In this document: one piece after another, positions 44,906 through 51,780 of the stretch
How the letters are laid out: every line of letters starts with the position of its first letter
Position numbering within the stretch: the stretch's first letter is position 1
Assembly: GCA_035630615.1 (NCBI GenBank)
Contig: DASQKI010000008.1
Location: 1-64,000, forward strand
Direction: 5' to 3'
DNA from: DATFRX01 sp035630615
Lineage (GTDB): Bacteria > Actinomycetota > Actinomycetes > Propionibacteriales > Nocardioidaceae
DNA length: 64,000 nucleotides
The notes under the pieces: generated by a model
What the model saw: only the letters and a program-made list of their open reading frames with translations
Told to the model about the DNA's origin: nothing
The model's database searches: none
Made by a program: the position numbers and the translations under genes

Positions 44906-44979
44906 CAAGAGGCTCCCGGTGGACGAAAGTACGGCATCATCCGGACCGTCCCGGTCCGCCGGACTCAAGGGAGTGGGAC

Positions 44980-45903
44980 ATGACAGGAGCGACGAGGGTC
45001 GTCATACGGCTCGCCATCGCAACCGGAACGCTGCTGGCCATCGGCGCGACCACGCCGACACAGGCGATGCGTCCCGCCGAGCCTGCAGGCCACGAGTGCG
45101 TCCAACCGGTTCGTGTCGCCGACAATGATCGCGGCAGCGACATCGACCGCGAACCTGCCGGTATGGACATCAGCGCGGCCAAGCAGGCGCGTGTCGAGCG
45201 GCAGATCGACCATCGCACCGCGCGGCCCCCGGAAGCGCTCGCGGGCGCTGAGGTGCCCGTCTACGTCCATGTCATGCTCGACAAGCAGGGCAATGGCGAC
45301 GTCACCCAGCAGCAGATCGACGACCAGGTCGACGTCCTCAACAACACCTTCGCGGGCGGCGAGTCCGGCGACGCGGCCAACACGGGCTTCACGTTCACCC
45401 TGGCCGGTGTCGACCGGTTCTACAACAACACGTGGCACCGCGACGGCGCGAGCACCAAGTACCGGTCGCAGACCCGGCAGGGCGGCGCGAACGCACTGAA
45501 CATCTGGCTGGTCGACTTCAACTACCTCGGCATCGCGACGTTCCCGTGGGACTACGCCAAGCAGTCGAAGATCGACGGCATCCGGGTCCACTTCGACTCG
45601 CTGCCGGGCGGTGGGATCGAAAACTTCAACCTCGGTGAGACGGCGACCCACGAAGCCGGCCACTGGTTCGGGCTCTACCACACGTTCCAGGGCGGCTGTA
45701 ACGAGCCGGGCGACGAGGTCGCCGACACACCGGCCCAGGCCTCGCCGACCAGCGGCTGCCCCGCAGGTCGTGACTCCTGCTCCGCCCCGGGTCTCGACCC
45801 GATCCACAACTACATGGATTACTCGTACGACAGCTGCTACACCCAGTTCACCCCGGGTCAGTCGCAGCGGATGAACGACGCCTGGACGGCGTACCGCGCC
45901 TGA
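44980..45903 (+). CDS. Secreted M43-type (pappalysin-like) metalloprotease
   Basis: A 307-residue zinc protease precursor. A signal peptide (about residues 1-28, IRLAIATGTLLAIGATTPTQA) is followed by a propeptide and then the catalytic domain. The zinc site is ETATHEAGHWFGLYHTFQGGC (HExxHxxGxxH) and the Met-turn is HNYMDYSYDSC, the hallmark of metzincin M43 enzymes. ATG 44980 follows GGGAGTGGGA and gives the signal peptide; an earlier in-frame start would not. Four Cys in the C-terminal part likely form disulfides. It is the second exported protease in the window besides the M4 enzyme. Confidence 0.93.
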   Translation: MTGATRVVIRLAIATGTLLAIGATTPTQAMRPAEPAGHECVQPVRVADNDRGSDIDREPAGMDISAAKQARVERQIDHRTARPPEALAGAEVPVYVHVMLDKQGNGDVTQQQIDDQVDVLNNTFAGGESGDAANTGFTFTLAGVDRFYNNTWHRDGASTKYRSQTRQGGANALNIWLVDFNYLGIATFPWDYAKQSKIDGIRVHFDSLPGGGIENFNLGETATHEAGHWFGLYHTFQGGCNEPGDEVADTPAQASPTSGCPAGRDSCSAPGLDPIHNYMDYSYDSCYTQFTPGQSQRMNDAWTAYRA

Positions 45904-45925
45904 TCCAAGGCATGCCGTGACGGCG

Positions 45926-45960
45926 CGTCCGGCTGTCCCGTTCGGCGGGTCAGCCGGACG
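45926..45960 (+). terminator. Hairpin terminator after the M43 protease gene
   Basis: CGTCCGGCTG (45926-45935) pairs with CAGCCGGACG (45951-45960), with an inner CCCG/CGGG helix and a TTCGG loop. No T-tract follows. The rest of the 188-base gap to the next gene contains no recognisable gene. Confidence 0.75.
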
Positions 45961-46091
45961 TCGTCGTTAGGCAAACCCTCGGCTTAGCTCGACGCCGATC
46001 CTGGCGGTATTCCACGAGGGGTGCCGCCGTCTGGAATGGCCCTATCTGCCAATAGGCTGCATTCCGACATTCAGAAAACTCGGGAGGATTT

Positions 46092-46829
46092 GTGAGCCAG
46101 CAACCACCGCCGGGCCCGCCTCCGTACGGTCAGCAACCGCCTGGTCCGTACGGACCGCCCGGAGGTCCGCCGCCTGGAGGTCCGCCTCCGCAGGGCCCGC
46201 CGCCCGGAGGGCCGCCGCAGGGGCCGCCACCGGGGTGGGGTCCTCCGCCGCCGTACGGCCAGCCCGGTGGTCCGGGCGGACCCTCCGGCGGCCCATCGAA
46301 GGGCATGATCGCGGGCATCATCATCGCCGTCCTCGTGATTGTCGGGGGCGGCGTTGCGGCCGCGATCCTCTTGCTCGGTGGTGACGATGACGACAGCGCC
46401 GACGGTGGCGACTCGGGGGACAGCTCGGGCGCCCTCGAGACGGCGCAGTCGTTCATCGCGGCATTGGAGGACGGCGACTGCGAGGCCGCCGGCGCGCTCG
46501 CGACTCAGAGCTTCGTCGAGCAGTACGGCGCGAGCTGCGACAGCGAGACGCTGCAGCAGTCGAGCTACGGCGACCCGGAGATCACCGACGAGTCGGACGA
46601 CGCGGCGACCGCGGAGTTCAGCGTGGCCAGCGACCAGGGCGACTCCACGGTGGCGATGGACCTGGTCGTCGAGGACGGGGAGTGGAAGGTCGCCGGTCTC
46701 GGCCCGTCCGGCGGCATTCCGTCGGCGTCGATTCCGTCGTTCTCGGTCCCGACGGCGCCGTCGTTCAGCGTTCCGTCGTTTAGCATTCCCTCCTTCAGCA
46801 TCCCGTCATTCACCGTTCCGACCAGCTGA
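46092..46829 (+). CDS. Pro/Gly-rich single-pass membrane protein, tandem paralogue 1
   Basis: A 245-residue protein of three parts. Residues 1-70 are an extreme Pro/Gly/Gln stretch (MSQQPPPGPPPYGQQPPGPY then more of the same). One transmembrane helix follows near 73-95 (GIIIAVLVIVGGGVAAAILLLGG). The external domain (ALETAQSFIAALEDGDCEAAGALATQSF to VVEDGEWKVAG) has two Cys and resembles DUF4878/NTF2-like folds. The C-terminus repeats PSFS[IV] units about five times. GTG 46092 follows GGGAGGA. It is the first of three consecutive relatives. Function unknown. Confidence 0.8.
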   Translation: MSQQPPPGPPPYGQQPPGPYGPPGGPPPGGPPPQGPPPGGPPQGPPPGWGPPPPYGQPGGPGGPSGGPSKGMIAGIIIAVLVIVGGGVAAAILLLGGDDDDSADGGDSGDSSGALETAQSFIAALEDGDCEAAGALATQSFVEQYGASCDSETLQQSSYGDPEITDESDDAATAEFSVASDQGDSTVAMDLVVEDGEWKVAGLGPSGGIPSASIPSFSVPTAPSFSVPSFSIPSFSIPSFTVPTS

Positions 46830-46959
46830 CAACTCGACGGCCCGGCCGTCGGACGCCCGCCGAGCCGCGGCGGGGCCTCCGAGGCCGGTCACGCTCTAGC
46901 CGCTGTAGACCCGTGACCCCATAGGCTGCGGCGCTACACCGCGCAGATTCGGAGACTTC

Positions 46960-47931
46960 ATGAGTCAGCCACCGCCGTCGGGGCCATCCCCTTATGGCCA
47001 ACAGCCGCCGGGCCAGGGCCCGCCGTGGGGTGGCCCGCCGCCGGGACCTCCACCCGGACCTCCGCCGGGTCCGTATGGGCCGCCCGGTCAGTACGGACCG
47101 CCGCCGCCATCGGGTGGTGGCAAGACGTCCAAGGGCCTGATCGTTGCGGTCGTGGTCATCGCGCTGATCGTCGTCGGAGGCGGCGTCGCCGGCGCGATTG
47201 TTCTCCTCGGCGACGACAAGGACGATGCCGCGAGCGGGTCCATCGAAGATGCCGCACAAGCCTTCGTCGGTGCACTCAACGATGCCGACTGCGACACGAT
47301 CAACAGCATGGCGACCGAGCGGCTTCTCGACAGCTTTGGCGGCGGCTGCGACTCGGACTCCTTCGGTGACGGGAACATCGAATACGGAGACCCGGAGATC
47401 ACCGACCAGTCAGATGACAGCGCGACCGTCGAGATCCCGGCCTCGAACAGCGAGGGTGACACGGCAACCTTGGTGTCGCAGTGGGTTGCTCAGGACGACG
47501 TCTGGATGGTCGACGACATCCGCGACGACGACGATCCCACCGAGCCGACGGAGACCGTGCCGACGGAGACCGTGCCAACGGAACCAACGGAGACCGTGCC
47601 AACGGTTGATCCGGAGGGCGCGCAGCTCGTCGCCTCGGCCTTCGTCGAATCGGTCCGCCGCCACGACTGCCTGAAGATCGACTCGATGACGACCGACCGC
47701 TTCAAGTCGACGCTGGACTGTGAAAACGACCTGATGATCCCGGACGGCGTCGACTGGGAGCTTCAGGAGCCACAAATCGTCGGCGTCAACGGTGACGTCG
47801 CCACCGCCCAGGTCGTCATGGTGGTCGAGGGGTCCTCGGCCACGCTCAGCAGCCAGCTGGTCAACCAGGGTGGCGTTTGGTACGTCGACAGTCTCGACCT
47901 CTCCCAGCTCCCCGACCTTTCGTCGCCGTGA
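46960..47931 (+). CDS. Pro/Gly-rich single-pass membrane protein, tandem paralogue 2 (two external domains)
   Basis: A 323-residue relative of the previous protein. The cytoplasmic Pro-rich tail (residues 1-50) is followed by a transmembrane helix near 53-75 (GLIVAVVVIALIVVGGGVAGA). The external module is present twice: AAQAFVGALNDADCDTINSM and SAFVESVRRHDCLKIDSM. They are joined by a Thr/Glu/Pro linker with repeated ETVPTE units. Each module has the paired Cys (SVAD..C...C pattern as in the neighbours). ATG 46960. The internal duplication distinguishes it from paralogues 1 and 3. Function unknown. Confidence 0.8.
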   Translation: MSQPPPSGPSPYGQQPPGQGPPWGGPPPGPPPGPPPGPYGPPGQYGPPPPSGGGKTSKGLIVAVVVIALIVVGGGVAGAIVLLGDDKDDAASGSIEDAAQAFVGALNDADCDTINSMATERLLDSFGGGCDSDSFGDGNIEYGDPEITDQSDDSATVEIPASNSEGDTATLVSQWVAQDDVWMVDDIRDDDDPTEPTETVPTETVPTEPTETVPTVDPEGAQLVASAFVESVRRHDCLKIDSMTTDRFKSTLDCENDLMIPDGVDWELQEPQIVGVNGDVATAQVVMVVEGSSATLSSQLVNQGGVWYVDSLDLSQLPDLSSP

Positions 47932-47950
47932 TCTCCTCGAGGGAGGACGC

Positions 47951-48691
47951 ATGAGCCAGCAACCGCCACCCGGACCGCCGAATCCGAATGGACCCGGATG
48001 GGGCAGGCCTCCGCAGGGGCCGCCGCCCGGTCAGGGGCCAGGACAGCCACCCGGGCCGTACGGTCCTCCCGGTCAGGCCGGTCCGCCGCCGGGGCAGCCG
48101 CCGCCGGGCCAGTACGGTCCGCCGCCGGGGCAACCGCCGCCCGGCCAGTACGGTCCGCCAGGGCAGCCGCCGCCCGGCCAGTACGGTCCGCCACCCGGGC
48201 AGCCGCCGCCCGGCCAGTACGGTCCGCCACCCGGCCAGTACCCATGGCCGCCGCCATCGGGCGGCAAGTCCAAGGGGGCCGTCGTCGGCCTCGTGATCGC
48301 CGTCCTCGTGGTCGTGGGCGGTGGAGCCGCTGCTGCGATCCTGCTGCTCGGAGGCGACGACGACAGCGAACCCTCCGGTGACGAAGCGCTCGCATCCGCG
48401 CAGGCCTTCGTCGACGCGTGGAAGGACGCCGACTGCGACGCGCTCGAGGGTCTCATGACCGACGACTTCCGCAAGGACGCGGCCAGTGAGTGCAACCCCG
48501 ACGACGTCCAGGGCGAGCCGAGCGATCCCGAGATCACCGAGGAATCCGGCGACTCGGCGACCGCGGTCACCAGCATCGACGGGTCAGAGATCGAGCTCAC
48601 TCTTGTCAGGGAGGACGGCGAGTGGCTCATCGACGGGATCGGTGCCGGTCAGTCGACCGAGGTCCCGCCGCCGAACGCCACATCCGACTGA
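47951..48691 (+). CDS. Pro/Gly-rich single-pass membrane protein, tandem paralogue 3
   Basis: A 246-residue third relative. The N-terminal tail carries about five near-perfect PPPGQYGPPPGQ repeats (residues 45-100). A transmembrane helix (VVGLVIAVLVVVGGGAAAAI) and one external module (ASAQAFVDAWKDADCDALEGLM ... ECNPDD) follow. ATG 47951 is preceded by GAGGGAGG. It starts 20 bases after paralogue 2, so the pair is likely co-transcribed. It ends 3 bases before the stop of the convergent DUF4439 gene. Function unknown. Confidence 0.8.
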   Translation: MSQQPPPGPPNPNGPGWGRPPQGPPPGQGPGQPPGPYGPPGQAGPPPGQPPPGQYGPPPGQPPPGQYGPPGQPPPGQYGPPPGQPPPGQYGPPPGQYPWPPPSGGKSKGAVVGLVIAVLVVVGGGAAAAILLLGGDDDSEPSGDEALASAQAFVDAWKDADCDALEGLMTDDFRKDAASECNPDDVQGEPSDPEITEESGDSATAVTSIDGSEIELTLVREDGEWLIDGIGAGQSTEVPPPNATSD

Positions 48692-48694
48692 CCG

Positions 48695-49687
48695 TCAGGC
48701 ATCGGCAACACCGGGGAGCGCGCTGGTCGGCGCACCCCAGTCGTAGCCACGCACCGCGGCGTCGATGAGCGCGTCGACCGCGTACGCGCGGACCTCGCCG
48801 GCGGCGATCGCGGCAAGGGTCGCGTAGAGCACGGTGCAGCGACCCTCGACCGACTGGGCGATCGTGCGCGCGGCCGCGACGTCGCCGACGTCGTTGGGCA
48901 GCCGGTACCCGGTTTCGGCCGCCACCGGCGTCTCGCCACCCGCTTCGACCAGTGCGGTCAGGCCGATGCGCCGTCCGCGATGGATCTCCCACGCCGCGGT
49001 GGCTTCTCGCACCGGCCGCGAGCCGTAGTCGAGCCGGCCACCGATCACGCCGTACGCGTAAATCGCCGCGTGCTCACCGGCCAGCGTGTAGTTCATGGCA
49101 TCGATCACCGGTCCGACCTCGACGGTGATCGTGTCCGGATCGGGAGCCGCTGAGGCCTTCGGCGCATCCGCATGGGGGGCGAGTAGCCGGACATGTTGTG
49201 CGTGGCTGGCCGCCATCGACGCCAACAGGCGAGCCAGATCGCCGGAAGCAGCTCGATTGGCATCGCGCCGGAGATGGCGGGTTGCCCGCTCTTCCTGAGC
49301 GGCGAGGAGGCGTCGGGCCGCGTTGGGTGTCTGCGGCACCGGTCGGTCGGTCGCCGTGTCGTCGTCGGTGCCGCCGGTGGCACCGGACAGCGCCTCGACG
49401 TGTTCGTCGACGTCGGACCGCGCGCCGGCCAGCTGCGACCGCAGCTCGGGGTGCCGGCGTAGCGTCGACGCATAGAGCGCCGCCAGAGCGGTGGCTTCAT
49501 CGAGGGCAGCGGCCACCAACTCGTCGTCAGCCGAGGCGGCGGCGTCGGTGCTGGGATCGGCCGTCGTCGCGCGCTCGTCGCCGTCGGCGTCGCACGCGGA
49601 CGTCAGGACCGATACGCCCGCCACCGCGAGTACGGTCGATCCGGCGCGGCGCAGGAAGGCCCGGCGGGTCGACGTAGGTGGAAACAC
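48695..49687 (-). CDS. Tat-exported DUF4439 (ferritin-like) lipoprotein
   Basis: A 330-residue protein. A twin-arginine signal (STRRAFLRRAGSTVLAVAGV) leads into a lipobox-like TSAC, then an Asp/Ala-rich linker. The C-terminal half is a DUF4439 ferritin-like four-helix domain (MNYTLAGEHAAIYAYGVIGGRL and GETPVAAETGYRLPNDVGD). GTG 49687 is used; it lies just before the RR motif with a G-rich ribosome site. DUF4439 genes sit next to rimP in many actinobacteria, as here. Function unknown; metal binding by the helical bundle is possible. Confidence 0.82.
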   Translation of the reverse strand: MFPPTSTRRAFLRRAGSTVLAVAGVSVLTSACDADGDERATTADPSTDAAASADDELVAAALDEATALAALYASTLRRHPELRSQLAGARSDVDEHVEALSGATGGTDDDTATDRPVPQTPNAARRLLAAQEERATRHLRRDANRAASGDLARLLASMAASHAQHVRLLAPHADAPKASAAPDPDTITVEVGPVIDAMNYTLAGEHAAIYAYGVIGGRLDYGSRPVREATAAWEIHRGRRIGLTALVEAGGETPVAAETGYRLPNDVGDVAAARTIAQSVEGRCTVLYATLAAIAAGEVRAYAVDALIDAAVRGYDWGAPTSALPGVADA

Positions 49688-49824
49688 GCCCCCGAAGCTA
49701 CCGCGCGACTCGCGTCGCGACTCAAAGACACGACCTCTTATAGGGTGCCGGCATGCCGCGTGGCGGCCCCGGAGGTTCACCATGGGGGAGAAGGACATGA
49801 CAACAGCAGAAGGCGGAGGTCATC

Positions 49825-50313
49825 GTGAGTGCGACTTCGCTGCCTGATCGGGTGACAGCCGTCGTCGAGCCGGCAGTCACTCATCTCGGGTTGGAGCTCG
49901 AAGCGGTCGAGCTGACGAACGCGGGTCGTCGTCGGCTCCTGCGGGTCGTCGTCGACACCGAGACGGAGATGGCGGACGGCGTCCGCGGTGTCACGCTCGA
50001 CCAGCTGGCCGAGGCCACCCGCGAGGTTTCGCGAGCGCTCGACGACGCCGACGCGATGGGTAGTCAGGCGTACACGCTGGAGGTGACCTCGCCCGGCATC
50101 GATCGCCCGCTGACAGCGCCCCGCCATTGGCGTCGCAACCTCGGCCGCTTGGTCAAGGTGACGCCGACCGAGGGAAGCCGCCAGACCGGTCGCGTGCTGC
50201 GCGTCGCCGACGCATCGGTGACCCTGGACGTCGATGGCACCGAGTACGAATGGTCATATGCCGACATCGCCAGGGCCACGGTGCAGGTCGAGTTCAACCG
50301 AAAGGATGGCTGA
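49825..50313 (+). CDS. rimP: Ribosome maturation factor RimP
   Basis: A 162-residue RimP that helps 30S subunit assembly. The N-terminal half has LGLELEAVELTNAGRRRLLRVVVD, with VTLDQLAEATREVSRALD and the signature YTLEVTSPGIDRPL. The C-terminal SH3-like part ends in IARATVQVEFNRKDG. GTG 49825 is used, with GGCGGAGG upstream. nusA follows 5 bases after the stop. First gene of the rimP-nusA-ylxR-infB block. Confidence 0.95.
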   Translation: MSATSLPDRVTAVVEPAVTHLGLELEAVELTNAGRRRLLRVVVDTETEMADGVRGVTLDQLAEATREVSRALDDADAMGSQAYTLEVTSPGIDRPLTAPRHWRRNLGRLVKVTPTEGSRQTGRVLRVADASVTLDVDGTEYEWSYADIARATVQVEFNRKDG

Positions 50314-50318
50314 GCACG

Positions 50319-51293
50319 ATGGACATCGACATCGCCGCCCTCCGGATGTTGGAGCGCGAAAAAGACATCCCGTTCGACGTCGTTGTGGAGGCCATCGAGC
50401 AGGCTCTTCTGGTCGCGTACCACCGGACCGAAGGCGCCCAGACCCACGCCCGCGTTGAGCTCGACCGCAAGTCCGGTCACGTCGTCGTCTGGGCCCAGGA
50501 GCACGACGACGAGGGCGAGATGGTCGGCGAATACGACGACACGCCCGAGGGCTTCGGTCGGATCGCGGCGACCACGGCCAAGCAGATCATCCTGCAGCGG
50601 CTGCGCGACGCGGAGGACGTGCAGAAGTTCGGAGAGTTCTCCGAGAAGGAAGGCGACATCGTCTCGGGCACGATTCAGCAGGGACGCGACCCCAGCGACG
50701 TCATGGTCGATCTCGGCCGGCTCGAAGCACTGCTCCCGGTCGCCGAGCGAGTCCCTGAGGAGCGCTATCAGCACGGCTCGCGGATCAAGTGCCTCGTCGT
50801 CAACGTTCGCAAGGGCCCTCGCGGCCCCCACGTGGTCGTGTCGCGAACCCACCCGAACCTGGTCAAGCGGTTGTTCGCACTCGAGGCACCGGAGGTCGCC
50901 GACGGCACCGTCGATGTCGTCGCCGTCGCGCGTGAGGCCGGCCACCGGTCCAAGATCGCGGTCCGCTCCAACGTCGACGGGGTCAACGCCAAGGGTGCTT
51001 GCATCGGCCCGATGGGTAGTCGGGTGCGCAGCGTCATGAACGAGTTGCACGGCGAGAAGATCGACATCATCGACTACTCCGACGACCCGGCGACGTTCGT
51101 GGCCAACGCGCTGTCGCCCGCCCGGGTCAACAGCGTCGAGATCGTCGACGCGGCGGCCAAGGCGGCGCGGGTCGTCGTGCCCGACTTCCAGCTGTCTCTG
51201 GCGATCGGCAAAGAGGGGCAAAACGCACGGCTCGCCGCCCGGCTCACCGGCTGGCGGATCGACATCCGCTCCGACGCGCCCGACGACGAGTAG
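50319..51293 (+). CDS. nusA: Transcription termination/antitermination factor NusA
   Basis: A 324-residue short-form NusA, typical of actinobacteria, without C-terminal acidic repeats. The N-terminal RNA polymerase-binding domain (MDIDIAALRMLEREKDIPFDVV) is followed by an S1 domain (about 105-180) and two KH domains (CIGPMGSRVRSVMNELHGEKIDII and AIGKEGQNARLAARLTGWRIDI). ATG 50319 follows the rimP stop after 5 bases. It ends 47 bases before the YlxR gene. Confidence 0.96.
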   Translation: MDIDIAALRMLEREKDIPFDVVVEAIEQALLVAYHRTEGAQTHARVELDRKSGHVVVWAQEHDDEGEMVGEYDDTPEGFGRIAATTAKQIILQRLRDAEDVQKFGEFSEKEGDIVSGTIQQGRDPSDVMVDLGRLEALLPVAERVPEERYQHGSRIKCLVVNVRKGPRGPHVVVSRTHPNLVKRLFALEAPEVADGTVDVVAVAREAGHRSKIAVRSNVDGVNAKGACIGPMGSRVRSVMNELHGEKIDIIDYSDDPATFVANALSPARVNSVEIVDAAAKAARVVVPDFQLSLAIGKEGQNARLAARLTGWRIDIRSDAPDDE

Positions 51294-51340
51294 GAGCCTC
51301 GGCGCGACGCGGGAGGCATCAACCGCTAGACTCGTACCCA

Positions 51341-51700
51341 GTGGGTCGTACGAATCCTCGCTCTTTCGATGCCCTGGCGCGCCCGGAACCGGTGCGTACC
51401 TGTGTCGGATGTCGAGAGCGTGCGGCCAAGTCCGAGCTGATCCGGATCGTTGTCGTCAGCAACGGCGCGACCACTGCGGTGGCGCCAGACGTACGGCGAT
51501 CGGCGGGCGGCCGGGGTGCGCATCTGCATCCATCGGCGGCCTGTTTGGAGTTGGCGACGCGGCGCAAGGCCTGGAGCCGTGCGTTGCGAGTCAGCGGCCC
51601 AGTGGACGACACGGCCGTCTGGTCGTACATCCGCGCGGTCACGGCATCGGGCGAAACCGAACGCGACAACAACCACAGGAAGCGGAGCACACGCTCATGA
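51341..51700 (+). CDS. ylxR: YlxR-family nucleic-acid-associated protein (DUF448)
   Basis: A 119-residue YlxR protein. The core is RTCVGCRERAAKSELIRIVV and GRGAHLHPSAACLELATRRKAWSRALR, with three Cys that may bind metal. YlxR proteins bind RNA or modulate RNase P in some bacteria. GTG 51341 starts within the nusA-infB interval, its usual place. The C-terminus (ERDNNHRKRSTRS) is a variable basic tail. Confidence 0.9.
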   Translation: MGRTNPRSFDALARPEPVRTCVGCRERAAKSELIRIVVVSNGATTAVAPDVRRSAGGRGAHLHPSAACLELATRRKAWSRALRVSGPVDDTAVWSYIRAVTASGETERDNNHRKRSTRS

Positions 51701-51780
51701 GCCCTCGATGAGTAACTCGAGATGAGCATGTACATCGACTAGCGGTCTGTGCCTGCGGGCTCGGACCACGAAGGAGAGCA

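Noticed and set aside
48080..48250. Short regularly spaced DNA repeats resembling a CRISPR array
   Set aside because: They encode the in-frame PPPGQYGPPPGQ repeats of a protein; no unique spacers or cas genes are present.
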